DNA of 22,758 nucleotides from JAUVIB01 sp964424545 (lineage in GTDB: Bacteria; Calditrichota; Calditrichia; Calditrichales; Calditrichaceae). Numbering within the stretch: the stretch's first letter is position 1; the number at the start of each line of letters is the position of its first letter. Shown piece by piece: positions 7,043 to 15,922 of this stretch. A model generated the notes under the pieces. It was not told where the DNA came from and searched no databases. It worked only from the letters and a program-made list of their open reading frames with translations. The DNA is taken from NCBI GenBank assembly GCA_964424545.1, contig CAYRJN010000041.1:1-22758 (forward strand), given 5' to 3'. A program made the position numbers and the translations under genes.

Positions 7043-9811
7043 ATGAAAGCAATAAATTTTTACCTCTGTTTTGTTGTATGTTTATTGAGCGTTTATTTAT
7101 ATGCGCAGGAGACGGAAATCGTTTATCTTTCCGGCAAGGACGCCGGCGCGCCCGTTGATTGGGAGTTTATGGTATCCGACGGTATGAGAGCGCATGAATG
7201 GACGACCATTCCCGTGCCATCCAATTGGGAATTGCATGGTTTCGGCGCGTATAATTACGGTCATGATAAGAATAAGGTGCATGAAATCGGTTATTATCGC
7301 TACCATTTCAAAGCGCGGAAAAGTTGGAAAAATAAGCGGGTTTTTATCGTGTTTGACGGCTCCATGACCGATACGGAGGTGAAGATAAACGGCAAATCGG
7401 CCGGCCCGGTTCATCAGGGCGCTTTTTATCGTTTTCAATATGATATCGGCGCTTTGCTGCATTTTTCAAAGGATAACCTTCTTGAAGTAAACGTTAAAAA
7501 GATGTCTGATAACGAGAGCGTTAATATGGCCGAGCGGTGCAGCGATTATTGGGTGTTCGGCGGCATTTTTCGACCTGTTTGGCTCAAAATTGTTCCTAAA
7601 GAATACATTAAACATAGCGCTATCGATGCAAGAGCGAACGGACAATTTTTGATAAAGGTGTATTTTGGCGGTCTAAAAAAAGCGGATAACGTAGAAGTGA
7701 GAATATTAGGCTCAGACGGAAAATTGCTGACAAAAGCTTTTCATAAAAAAATTAATAAAAAAGATGGATATGCCGTTTTGCAAACAAAGGTAACGGGTCA
7801 GGAAAACTGGACGGCCGAATCGCCTAACTTGTATTATGCGCAGATTTTCTTGAAAGACGGAAATAAAACACTGCATACGAATAGAGAGCGTTTCGGGTTT
7901 CGCACCATTGAAGTGCGCGAGGGTAAGGGGATATTTTTAAACGGTCAACGCATCACGCTTAAAGGCTGCGGCCGTCATAGTTTTCGTCCCGAAAGCGGGC
8001 GGGCATTGAGCCGCAACGATTGTTATAAAGATATTATACTGCTTAAAGAGATGAATATGAACGCCGTGCGCATGTCTCATTATCCGCCCGACAGCTATTT
8101 TCTTGACCTGTGCGACGAATATGGTATTTATGTTTTGGACGAATTGGCAGGTTGGCAGAAGCCTCCTTATGATACGCCTACCGGGAAGCGTTTGATTAGA
8201 GAAATGGTTGAAAGAGACGTAAATCATCCTGCCGTATTATTTTGGGATAATGGCAATGAAGGCGGCTGGAATGTGGAAAACGACAGCGAATTTGCCAGAT
8301 ATGATCCGCAAAAAAGGCGTGTTCTGCATCCATGGGAACTGCACGGCGGAATTGATACGGATCATTATGAAAGTTATGAAAGCGTTTTAAAAAAAATGGA
8401 CGGCTCTAATATCTTTATGCCTACGGAACATTTACACGGGTTGTATGACGGAGGATTAGGCGCAGGGTTGGATGATTTTTGGAAACTGATGTGGGGCAAA
8501 CCTCTGACGGGCGGTATGTTTCTTTGGGTGTTTGCCGACGAAGGCGTTGTGCGCACTGATAAAAATTATATAATCGATACGGACGGGAATCATGCTCCGG
8601 ACGGCATCTTGGGTCCGCATCATGAAAAAGAGGCTAGTTTTTATACGATTAAAGAAATATGGTCGCCGATCTATATTGACAGCGAGCGCAAAGTGGTAAT
8701 AAAATCCGGCATTGAAATTCCCGTGGAAAACCGCTATGATTTTACCAATATGAATCAATGCCGTTTTAATTGGAAATTGGTTAAATATCCGCAGCCGGGA
8801 ACGCTGCAAAAAGAAGATTTGGAAACGGCATGCGGTTCATTAGCCTGCCCGAATATTCTGCCGCACACAAAAGGCCGTATAAAAATCGATCTGCCTCGGC
8901 AATGGCAAGCCGCGGACGGTTTTGTTTTAACGGCGCTGGATAAAAACGGGCGGGAAATTTATACATGGAAATGGAAATTAAAAAGCAACAGTGCAGTAAA
9001 TAAAACTTTTGTTAAAACATCAGGAGAACATCCGCAGATTCAGGAAGAGGATAAAAGTATTATTATTAAAAGCGGGGATTTCGAATATTACTTTGACAAA
9101 AGCAATGGTTCCTTGCAAAAAGTATGGCAGGGCGCACATTTAATACCGTTCGGCAATGGTCCCGTTTTTGTCGTTGATAAAGAACAAATCAAATCAGGCG
9201 CTGTAAAAATTGATATTAATAACGCACAGGACAGTGTATCGTTATCTGTAAAAAACCATGCTGTTTTTAACCAATTTCAATGGACGATCTATGGCAGCGG
9301 CTGGCTTAAATTGGAATATGCATATAGCTACCATGATTCTGTGAAATATATGGGGATATCGTTCGACTATCCCGAAAAGCGTATGCAAAGTATGAAATGG
9401 CTGGGAAAGGGGCCGTATTGCGTTTGGAAAAACCGATTAAAAGGACAAACCGTCGACGTGTATGAAAATCGTTATAAAAATTTCAAAGGCAATACGGTCT
9501 GGGATTATCCCGAATTTTGCGGTTATTATGCCGATTTCAATTGGGCGACGTTTGATACGGATGACGGCTTGATAACCATCGCAGCAGATACCGACGGTCT
9601 GTTTTTACGAGTCTATACTCAAGAGGACGGCGACGAACCGCGGCGTACTAAAATGAGCTGGCCGCAGGGCGATATATCGTTTTTGCATGCTATTCCACCA
9701 ATCGGTACGAAGTTTCAGCAGGCCTGGAAACTCGGTCCTCAGAGCAAAGAATTCAAAGCCGACGGAAAGTACACGGGAGTATTATATCTCTATTTTGGAA
9801 AGGCGGATTAA
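7043..9811 (+). CDS. Secreted GH2 beta-galactosidase-like enzyme (LacZ five-domain type)
   Basis: This 922-residue protein carries an N-terminal Sec signal (cleavage probably near LYAQ) and the complete GH2 LacZ-type layout. It has a jelly-roll sugar-binding domain (about 35-190), an Ig-like domain (about 195-290), a TIM barrel (about 290-560), a second Ig-like domain, and a C-terminal LacZ small-chain-like domain (about 685-918, with WLGKGPYCVWKNRLKG). The likely acid/base is E406 in DNGNEGGW. The likely nucleophile is E462 in MPTEHLHGLYDGG, which occupies the place of the LacZ CEYAHAMGN motif. GH2 enzymes cleave beta-linked galactose, mannose, glucuronic acid or arabinose; the full LacZ architecture favours beta-galactosidase but the exact sugar is not proven. 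CGGAG precedes the ATG by 12 nt. With the upstream GH127 and FG-GAP genes it fits degradation of arabinose- and galactose-bearing glycans outside the cytoplasm. Confidence 0.92.
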   Translation: MKAINFYLCFVVCLLSVYLYAQETEIVYLSGKDAGAPVDWEFMVSDGMRAHEWTTIPVPSNWELHGFGAYNYGHDKNKVHEIGYYRYHFKARKSWKNKRVFIVFDGSMTDTEVKINGKSAGPVHQGAFYRFQYDIGALLHFSKDNLLEVNVKKMSDNESVNMAERCSDYWVFGGIFRPVWLKIVPKEYIKHSAIDARANGQFLIKVYFGGLKKADNVEVRILGSDGKLLTKAFHKKINKKDGYAVLQTKVTGQENWTAESPNLYYAQIFLKDGNKTLHTNRERFGFRTIEVREGKGIFLNGQRITLKGCGRHSFRPESGRALSRNDCYKDIILLKEMNMNAVRMSHYPPDSYFLDLCDEYGIYVLDELAGWQKPPYDTPTGKRLIREMVERDVNHPAVLFWDNGNEGGWNVENDSEFARYDPQKRRVLHPWELHGGIDTDHYESYESVLKKMDGSNIFMPTEHLHGLYDGGLGAGLDDFWKLMWGKPLTGGMFLWVFADEGVVRTDKNYIIDTDGNHAPDGILGPHHEKEASFYTIKEIWSPIYIDSERKVVIKSGIEIPVENRYDFTNMNQCRFNWKLVKYPQPGTLQKEDLETACGSLACPNILPHTKGRIKIDLPRQWQAADGFVLTALDKNGREIYTWKWKLKSNSAVNKTFVKTSGEHPQIQEEDKSIIIKSGDFEYYFDKSNGSLQKVWQGAHLIPFGNGPVFVVDKEQIKSGAVKIDINNAQDSVSLSVKNHAVFNQFQWTIYGSGWLKLEYAYSYHDSVKYMGISFDYPEKRMQSMKWLGKGPYCVWKNRLKGQTVDVYENRYKNFKGNTVWDYPEFCGYYADFNWATFDTDDGLITIAADTDGLFLRVYTQEDGDEPRRTKMSWPQGDISFLHAIPPIGTKFQQAWKLGPQSKEFKADGKYTGVLYLYFGKAD

Positions 9812-10073
9812 AAAAGCTTATTAAGTTTGATTAAAACGGTTTAACAGGCGGCGGAATTAGGAAATTATTGCAAAACTTAGAGCTATATTTTATCGTATAG
9901 AAATTTCAAAAAATAACCTATTTCGGACATTTTTGTTTATTTTTGTATTATTCTCAATTTTGTAATTTCGAAATTATACATAGTTCACATAGGCCGTATT
10001 TTAGAATTTCCAATTTATCTAAGAACGACAATGGCGGACTTTTTTGTTGCCGTTTCTACATTCTCCTCCTCCT

Positions 10074-10153
10074 TGTCATTCCCGAAGGTTTCTATCGGGA
10101 ATCTAAATCTTGCTATTGTCTACATTCGGATTCCTTCTTTCTAAGGAATGACA
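10074..10153. repeat. 80-bp REP-like double-hairpin element
   Basis: The element is bounded by inverted ends TGTCATTCC (10074-10082) and GGAATGACA (10145-10153). Inside are two hairpins: ATTCCCGA/TCGGGAAT (10078-10085 with 10095-10102) and ATTCCTT/AAGGAAT (10130-10136 with 10143-10149). This TCATTCCCG...CGGGAATC design is, from general knowledge, a common dispersed intergenic repeat in many bacterial genomes. It has no coding capacity and may be mobilised in trans. Confidence 0.7.
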
Positions 10154-10195
10154 CGTTGACGATTCTATCCTTACTTTTTTTTGTTAATCACTTAG

Positions 10196-10227
10196 CGGAG
10201 CTATGTTCTTAAAAATAGAAAGCTCCG
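10196..10227. repeat. Short inverted repeat downstream of the zinc-ribbon gene
   Basis: CGGAGCT (10196-10202) is complementary to AGCTCCG (10221-10227) around an 18-nt A+T-rich loop. It lies 31 bp beyond the stop of the minus-strand gene and could act as a weak bidirectional transcription barrier, but no T-run follows on either strand. Confidence 0.4.
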
Positions 10228-10257
10228 ACTTGAATGTCTTAAATCGGGTTTAGCGTT

Positions 10258-10716
10258 TTATAAGAACGATTCCAAAGTGCTGTTTTCGAATAAGCGCATC
10301 ATCTGATGTTCGCCGTCGACAATCTTCAATTTGTGGAACATACAGCCTTTTTTCATACAGCCTTCGATAATACTCTCTTTCGGTAGATGAAAAACAAACA
10401 TGGGCGAAGAACAAATCTGACAAACGTCGCTGTCATCGCTTAGACTTTCGCCGCACTCCGGGCAAAACATCTCAACAACCGTACCTTTGGGAATACTAAT
10501 TCCTTTTTCGATATTGTTATAACTGCCGTAAACCGGATCCAGATAAAGCAACCCTTCCTGATTGCCGGCCTTAACTTTTACCTTTATCGCCGCAAAACCG
10601 TTAATCTTTACGGCGGAATCCATCAGCGAATGTCCTTTCGGGCAAAAGGCGTGTTGTACGTTGACGGATTGGGATGAAATTTCCACTTCCACCTGAATTC
10701 TTTCTTTTTCGCTCAT
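10258..10716 (-). CDS. Small cysteine-rich zinc-ribbon-like protein of unknown function
   Basis: The 152-residue protein is not a family I can name. AAGGAG lies just upstream of its ATG at 10716. It has no signal peptide or membrane segment, so it is probably cytoplasmic. Three metal-binding clusters are visible: FCPKGH near residue 25; a zinc-ribbon-like pair FCPECGESL and VCQICSSP at about 84-104; and GCMKKGCMFH near 120-128. Between the first two, GLLYLDPVYGSYNNIEKG looks like a beta-rich core. The cysteine pattern suggests structural zinc and a protein- or nucleic-acid-contacting role. It stands alone on the minus strand, divergent from the nucleotidyltransferase gene with 313 bp between them, which says little about its job. 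The short, well-spaced start and the ordered cysteine clusters make it a genuine gene. Confidence 0.8.
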   Translation of the reverse strand: MSEKERIQVEVEISSQSVNVQHAFCPKGHSLMDSAVKINGFAAIKVKVKAGNQEGLLYLDPVYGSYNNIEKGISIPKGTVVEMFCPECGESLSDDSDVCQICSSPMFVFHLPKESIIEGCMKKGCMFHKLKIVDGEHQMMRLFENSTLESFL

Positions 10717-11029
10717 TTTAAAGCTCCTTCTTAAAGGAAAAATATTGCCTAAAATTGTTTTATTGAAATTAAAACGCTTGAATATTTCTTTTTATCCGCA
10801 CTCGGTAAATATAAGCAAAATATGGTCGTATTGCTACCAACTTTATTAAATTGCGAATTTTTAATTTTTATTTTTTAGGATCGCACAGCGCCTGTAAAGG
10901 CCTAATCGTAAACGTTTCTTTTACAAAAAAAAATATCCACGAATCCGTTTGATTATAATTGAAACTTTTGTTAGAATATAGTTCTTGAATTAACAAATTA
11001 AGACGAATAATATTATAGGAGAATAAAAG
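10717..11029. other. Divergent intergenic promoter region
   Basis: This 313-bp A+T-rich region lies between the divergent zinc-ribbon and nucleotidyltransferase genes. It contains a good sigma70-like promoter for the plus strand (10949-10977) and AGGAG shortly before the ATG at 11030. A matching minus-strand promoter was not clearly recognisable. No open frame, RNA gene or riboswitch-like structure was seen. Confidence 0.5.
10949..10977 (+). promoter_or_regulatory. Sigma70-like promoter for the nucleotidyltransferase/GH38 unit
   Basis: TTGATT (10949-10954) and TAGAAT (10972-10977) are separated by exactly 17 bp, four or more matches each to the -35 and -10 consensus. Transcription would begin near 10984, leaving a leader of about 45 nt that includes the AGGAG ribosome-binding site. 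In an A+T-rich region such matches can arise by chance. Confidence 0.45.
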
Positions 11030-11902
11030 ATGTCAACAACGGAAACTTTGGTGATCCTCGCCGGAGGGATGTCGTCCAGAATGAAAAAATCAATGGCGGC
11101 GGAAGGATTAACCGAAGAAGATGTAAAGCAGGCTAATACAGCCAGTAAAGGAATGATCGGCATCGGTAAAGACGGCCGTCCATTAATGGATTATCTGCTT
11201 TATAATGCTCATGAAGCGGGAATTAAAAATATAATTATCGTTACCGGAGAAGATAACGAAGCCGTAAAAAATCAATACGGTAAAAAGGATCGCGATAATG
11301 ATTTTCACGGTTTGAAAATTTATTATGCGGTGCAATATATTCCGCAGGGTCGTCAAAAGCCTTACGGTACGGCCGATGCCTTGTTACATGCCTTTGAAGC
11401 CTATCCCGAGCTAAAATCTTCCCTTGTTTATGTTTGTAACAGCGATAACCTCTATTCGAAAAAAGCTTTTGAAAAACTGCGTCAAAATAACGATGCAAAT
11501 GCGCTTATCAATTATGATCGCGACGCTTTGGAATTTCCTCCGGAACGAATAGCCGCTTTTGCCGTAACAGAAGTTGATAATGAAAACTATCTCGTTAATA
11601 TCGTGGAAAAGCCGCCCGTGGATGAAGTGGATAGATATCGTGATTCCGAAGGAAAAATCCGCGTCAGCATGAATATTTTCAAATTTGACGGAAAGATGAT
11701 CTATCCCTATATCAAAAATTGTCCCGTTAATCCTCTGCGGGATGAAAAAGAGCTGCCCACGGCAATTCTGAATATGGTTAAGGATAATCCCAAATCTTTT
11801 TACTGCGTGCCGCACAGCGAGCATGTGCCGGATTTGACCGAAAAGAAAGATATTAAAATCTTTCGCGAATATCTTGAAAAAAATTATCCGGATATGTGGT
11901 AA
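11030..11902 (+). CDS. Sugar-phosphate nucleotidyltransferase-like protein (GT-A fold)
   Basis: The 290-residue protein has the hallmark nucleotide-binding loop LVILAGGMSSRMKK at residues 7-20 and a likely metal-binding aspartate, D139, in VCNSDNLY. It also has an EKPP motif, typical of nucleotidyltransferases that join a sugar-1-phosphate to NTP. An insertion after the first motif (about 21-40, EGLTEEDVKQANTASKG) departs from standard RmlA or GalU proteins, so neither name is used. No signal peptide is present; it acts in the cytoplasm. Its stop lies 4 bp before the start of the GH38 alpha-mannosidase gene, so the two are almost surely co-transcribed. A role linked to mannose or mannoside handling is inferred from that. 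A well-placed AGGAG precedes the start and a sigma70-like promoter lies about 50 bp upstream. Confidence 0.82.
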   Translation: MSTTETLVILAGGMSSRMKKSMAAEGLTEEDVKQANTASKGMIGIGKDGRPLMDYLLYNAHEAGIKNIIIVTGEDNEAVKNQYGKKDRDNDFHGLKIYYAVQYIPQGRQKPYGTADALLHAFEAYPELKSSLVYVCNSDNLYSKKAFEKLRQNNDANALINYDRDALEFPPERIAAFAVTEVDNENYLVNIVEKPPVDEVDRYRDSEGKIRVSMNIFKFDGKMIYPYIKNCPVNPLRDEKELPTAILNMVKDNPKSFYCVPHSEHVPDLTEKKDIKIFREYLEKNYPDMW

Positions 11903-11906
11903 CGGA

Positions 11907-14900
11907 ATGGATAACAACAGCGTTAAGATATATATAAACCGCATTGAAAATTTTATCCGTCGCATTAAAACCGATATACTTTCCGACGAGCGAATTTTTA
12001 CCTGCCGTTATGCCGTTTTAGACGATAATATCCCCTTTGATAAACGTCATCAGTTAGACTATACAGTCGGCGTTGAAGGCGATGTTTGGGGGAAATATTG
12101 GGACACGGCTTGGTTTCAACTGCAAGGCAATATCCCTCGTAAATGGGCTGGACGTCAGGTTGTAGCCGTTCTTGATCTATCGGGCGAAGGTCTTGTCTAT
12201 TCTTTCGATGGTGTGCCCATGCAGGCCATTACAAACGGTTCTGTGTTCGACAACAAATTTGTACGCGATGTCGTGCCGTTGTTCGATACGGCGGCTGGGG
12301 GTGAAAAAATTGACTTGTGGGTTGAAATGTCGGCCAACGGTATACTTGGCGTTCATATAAAAAGCGAACCTCCCGATGGACCGGGAAAGCGTCTAGGGCC
12401 TGGGGAAATTAAAATTAAAAAGATTCGTCTGGCTGTTTTTAACGAAGAGCTGTGGCAATATTCCCTCGATATGGACATTCTTTTTGGAATGGTTAAAGCT
12501 TTGTCAGAAAAAAGCGTGCGGCGTAAACGCATCATTCGCGCTTTGGTTAATTCCATCAATCTTTATGCGGAAAAAACGGAAAATATCCGAAAAGCAAAAC
12601 AATTGCTGCAGTATGAATTAAAAAAAACTGCAACGCCTTCCGATCTTTCCGCAAGAGCAATCGGTCACGCGCATTTGGATACGGGCTGGTTGTGGCCGGT
12701 GAAAGAATCTGTTCGGAAATGCGGACGCACTTTTGCCAATCAAATAGCGCTATTAAAAAAGTATCCGCAATATGTTTTCGGCGCTTCCCAACCCCAGCAT
12801 TACTATTTTGTAAAAAAACAGTATCCCGCGCTTTATGAACAGGTAAAAGCTTTTGTTAAAGCGGGGCGGTGGGAAGTACAAGGCGCTATGTGGGTGGAAG
12901 CCGATACCAATCTGCCCGGGGCTGAATCGCTTATCCGCCAAATTCTTATAGGAAAAAATTTTTTTAAAGATGAATTTGGGGTAGATGTGAAAAATTTATG
13001 GCTGCCGGATGTGTTCGGGTATTCGGCGTCTTTGCCGCAAATATTGCGCAAAAGCGGCGTCGACTATTTTTTAACACAGAAGCTTTCATGGAATAAATAT
13101 AATAAATTTCCTTATCAAACCTTTATCTGGCGGGGCATCGACGGTTCGTCCGTTATTACTCATTTTCCGCCCGAGGATTATAACAGCCCGCTGACGAGCG
13201 AGTATATGATCAATGCGCGCGATAATTTTGCCGAAGCGGATTTTATCGACGAGTTTGTCTGTCTGTTCGGCGTGGGCGATGGCGGCGGCGGGCCGAAGGC
13301 GGAAAATATTGAATATGGTTTGCGTATGGCCGATCTTGAAGGCGCGCCGAAAATTCGTTTTGGTCGCGCACAGGATTTTTTTGAAACCTTAAAGCGGTAT
13401 GAAAACGAACTTCCCGAGTGGCGTGGCGAGCTCTATCTGGAATTTCATCGGGGAACGTATACGAGCCAGGCTTTAGTTAAAAAAATGAACCGTAAAATCG
13501 AACAGCTTTTAAACGCCGTGGAGATATTGTACGCTCATTTACCTGTCGATAACTATCCTTCCGATGCCCTTGACAAGATTTGGAAAATACTTCTGATTAA
13601 TCAATTTCACGATATTATTCCCGGCTCTTCCATCGGCGCCGTATATGAAACAACGCATCGGGAGCATCGAGAAGCATTCGACAGGCTGATGATTTTAGCG
13701 GATCAGGCTGCGCCGTTGCTTTTCGAACGGAGAGAGCGCTCCATGGTTCTTTTCAATACGCTTTCCTATGCCTATAAAGGTCTTGTTTCCTTACCGGTCG
13801 CTTGGCGGGGCGCAAAAGAGAGCGGCGGAAGAGAGATTCTCTTGCAGAAATGTGACAATAAAAACTATGTTTATGTGGAAATGGCTCCTTTTACCTTTTT
13901 GTCGCTTGAAGAAAGCGCCGGCGCCGGTCATGCGGTAACGTTGCGGCAGGAGATAGTATTGGAAAACGATTTGATTCGTTATGAGTTTGAAAAAGACGGA
14001 TCTATTTCCCGTATCTATGATAAAGAATTCGGTAGAGACGTTTTAAAAGCGGGGGAAAAGGCGAATCGCTTGATATTATATATCGACCGGCCGAATAATT
14101 GGGACGCATGGGATGTGGATGTCTTTTATGAGGAGCAGCAAATCGAATGTGCCGAAGCGATGGATATTTCGCCTGTTATGGACGGGCCGCTTTTTCAGAG
14201 CTTTGAAATAAATATGCGTATCGGTGTTTCACAAATCAAGCAAAATGTAATCCTGTTAAAGCACGGCAAACGACTTGATTTTGCGACAAAGGTTCGGTGG
14301 CAAGAACGCCATAAAATGCTACGCGTATCTTTTCCCGTCGATATAAACAGCGAACAGGCGTCGTTCGATATCCAATACGGATATATAAAACGCAATACGC
14401 ACCGCAACACCAGTTGGGATACGGCCAAATTTGAAACGGTCGGTCATAAATATGCGGACTTGTCTGATCCCGATTACGGCGTAGCATTGCTTAACGATTG
14501 TAAATACGGTTATAAGGTCTATCAAAAAACGCTGGATTTGAACTTACTGCGTTCTCCCGATTATCCCGATACGGAAGCGGATATGGGCGAACATGAATTT
14601 ACGTACAGTTTGCTACCTCACGCGGGCGATCTTATTCATTCAGACGTAATGAGTCAGGCAGCGCAGTTAAACAGGGCTCCCTTGTGTTTTTCCGGTTATA
14701 CCTATAAAGACGATGCCCCTTTTGTTTTGTTGGAAGGCGAAGGCGTTACGCTGGAAGCGCTTAAAAAAGCCGAGAAAGAGGATTGTTTTGTAGTACGGTT
14801 GGTAGAAAATCGCGGGGCGCATTCGCGGTGTAAATTAACCTTTAAAGAAAAAAATATACGTTTGCGAGAGACCGATTTAATGGAATGGCAGGACGGTTTG

Positions 14901-14981
14901 GATATTGAAAATAAAAGCGGCATATTTGATCTTGAATTAAAACCATTTGAAATTCGTAGCTATAAACTATTCCGGGAATAA
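11907..14981 (+). CDS. GH38 alpha-mannosidase, cytoplasmic type
   Basis: This 1024-residue enzyme belongs to glycoside hydrolase family 38, zinc-dependent retaining alpha-mannosidases. The family signature is intact: H256 and D258 in GHAHLDTGWLW (zinc ligands), D368 in WLPDVFGYSASLPQ (nucleophile and zinc ligand), and H568 in NQFHDIIPGSSI (zinc ligand). The catalytic barrel and three-helix bundle span about 245-620, followed by the C-terminal beta domains to the end. No signal peptide is seen, so it acts on mannosides taken into the cell. The ATG at 11907 is chosen over upstream in-frame starts inside the preceding gene because it lies just 4 bp after that gene's stop, allowing coupled translation; no strong ribosome-binding site is seen. 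The length and architecture match bacterial and Man2C1-like members. Confidence 0.93.
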   Translation: MDNNSVKIYINRIENFIRRIKTDILSDERIFTCRYAVLDDNIPFDKRHQLDYTVGVEGDVWGKYWDTAWFQLQGNIPRKWAGRQVVAVLDLSGEGLVYSFDGVPMQAITNGSVFDNKFVRDVVPLFDTAAGGEKIDLWVEMSANGILGVHIKSEPPDGPGKRLGPGEIKIKKIRLAVFNEELWQYSLDMDILFGMVKALSEKSVRRKRIIRALVNSINLYAEKTENIRKAKQLLQYELKKTATPSDLSARAIGHAHLDTGWLWPVKESVRKCGRTFANQIALLKKYPQYVFGASQPQHYYFVKKQYPALYEQVKAFVKAGRWEVQGAMWVEADTNLPGAESLIRQILIGKNFFKDEFGVDVKNLWLPDVFGYSASLPQILRKSGVDYFLTQKLSWNKYNKFPYQTFIWRGIDGSSVITHFPPEDYNSPLTSEYMINARDNFAEADFIDEFVCLFGVGDGGGGPKAENIEYGLRMADLEGAPKIRFGRAQDFFETLKRYENELPEWRGELYLEFHRGTYTSQALVKKMNRKIEQLLNAVEILYAHLPVDNYPSDALDKIWKILLINQFHDIIPGSSIGAVYETTHREHREAFDRLMILADQAAPLLFERRERSMVLFNTLSYAYKGLVSLPVAWRGAKESGGREILLQKCDNKNYVYVEMAPFTFLSLEESAGAGHAVTLRQEIVLENDLIRYEFEKDGSISRIYDKEFGRDVLKAGEKANRLILYIDRPNNWDAWDVDVFYEEQQIECAEAMDISPVMDGPLFQSFEINMRIGVSQIKQNVILLKHGKRLDFATKVRWQERHKMLRVSFPVDINSEQASFDIQYGYIKRNTHRNTSWDTAKFETVGHKYADLSDPDYGVALLNDCKYGYKVYQKTLDLNLLRSPDYPDTEADMGEHEFTYSLLPHAGDLIHSDVMSQAAQLNRAPLCFSGYTYKDDAPFVLLEGEGVTLEALKKAEKEDCFVVRLVENRGAHSRCKLTFKEKNIRLRETDLMEWQDGLDIENKSGIFDLELKPFEIRSYKLFRE

Positions 14982-15076
14982 TACGCTTTTCAATAGAAAC
15001 GCCATAAAATATACGCGAAAAAAGCCTAAAATACTTTTTAGTTTGCTTGCTATTATGGTTGTTTTGTTCATAATTT

Positions 15077-15082
15077 TATAAT
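15077..15082 (+). promoter_or_regulatory. Possible -10 element before the rluB unit
   Basis: A perfect TATAAT lies in the 188-bp gap ahead of the pseudouridine synthase gene. The hexamers 16-18 bp upstream (around 15053-15060) are poor -35 matches, so this is only a candidate. The same gap carries a weak CTAAAA/TTTTAG hairpin (15026-15041) that could end the GH38 transcript. Confidence 0.3.
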
Positions 15083-15169
15083 TATTAAAGCGTTTTCTTT
15101 ATCATCATAACACTGTTGAGGCGTAAGTAAATGTTTTTTGAAATTTTTTGAAGGGTAAATTATTAGAAA

Positions 15170-15922
15170 ATGCAAAAGAGCTCGATGAAAAGTGAAAATA
15201 TAATTCGATTAAATAAGTTTCTCGCTCATGCCGGTATTGCCTCGCGCAGAAAATGCGACGATTATATCAAGCAGGGATTGGTGACGGTAAACGGCGAACT
15301 AATTACGGCCCTCGGCGTAAGCATAGATCGGGAAAAAGATACGGTTACTTTTAAAGGCAAAGAGATTAAATATAAGGAGCCGGGCGTTTATTTGGTTCTA
15401 AATAAACCGGCGGGTGTCGTTTCTACTTTAAAAGATGAATTTAAGCGCGATACGATTATGAATTATATCGATATCCCGCAGCGTGTTTATCCCGTCGGAC
15501 GATTGGATTATGAAACAACGGGCGTGTTGTTGCTTACGAATGACGGCGAATTGACCAATTTGCTGCTTCATCCTCGCTATAAAGTTATAAAAGTATATCA
15601 CACGCTAATCAATAAACGCGTGCGTCCCGCCGATCTTTATTATCTTAGAAAAGGCGTGGATTTGGGGGTCGAGCATACGCTTCCTTGCGAGATTAATGAA
15701 ATACGCATCATAGACAATCAAAGTTTTTTGGAAATAAAATTACGTCAAGGCATCAATCGTCAGATTCGCCGCATGTTTGAGCTTTTCGGATATGAGGTGG
15801 AAGAATTGGAACGCATTTCTATAGCCGGAATCACCGCACATGGCTTGAAGAGGGGCGAATGGCGTTATTTATCCGATAAAGAGATTTCCCATTTAAAAAA
15901 TGAGGTGGGCTATGAGGATTAA
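15170..15922 (+). CDS. rluB: 23S rRNA pseudouridine synthase, RluB/RsuA family
   Basis: The 250-residue protein converts a specific uridine of 23S rRNA to pseudouridine in the cytoplasm. It has an N-terminal S4 RNA-binding domain (about 13-60, RLNKFLAHAGIASRRKCDDY) and the RsuA-type catalytic core with the GRLDYETTG motif, where D113 is the catalytic aspartate. The family's C-terminal block INRQIRRMFELFGY follows. RluB is favoured over RsuA, RluE and RluF by the overall pattern, but the target position is not proven. The start is ambiguous: ATG at 15170 has GAAGGG somewhat far upstream, and ATG at 15185 is equally plausible. Its last 11 bp overlap the preferred start of the next gene, and cmk follows that, forming a compact three-gene unit. 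The rluB-cmk neighbourhood is common in bacteria. Confidence 0.9.
   Translation: MQKSSMKSENIIRLNKFLAHAGIASRRKCDDYIKQGLVTVNGELITALGVSIDREKDTVTFKGKEIKYKEPGVYLVLNKPAGVVSTLKDEFKRDTIMNYIDIPQRVYPVGRLDYETTGVLLLTNDGELTNLLLHPRYKVIKVYHTLINKRVRPADLYYLRKGVDLGVEHTLPCEINEIRIIDNQSFLEIKLRQGINRQIRRMFELFGYEVEELERISIAGITAHGLKRGEWRYLSDKEISHLKNEVGYED

Larger units (their letters stand above)
9812..10257. other. Gene-free A+T-rich spacer with repeats
   Basis: The 446-bp gap between the GH2 gene and the convergent zinc-ribbon gene contains no supported coding sequence. It holds an 80-bp double-hairpin repeat (10074-10153) and a small inverted repeat (10196-10227), both described separately. No classic stem-plus-T-run terminator was found for either flanking gene, although the hairpins could serve that purpose. 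Confidence 0.55.

Noticed and set aside
9943..10212. Plus-strand 89-codon open frame in the spacer after the GH2 gene
   Set aside because: It runs through the 80-bp hairpin repeat and has no initiation signal or family resemblance.
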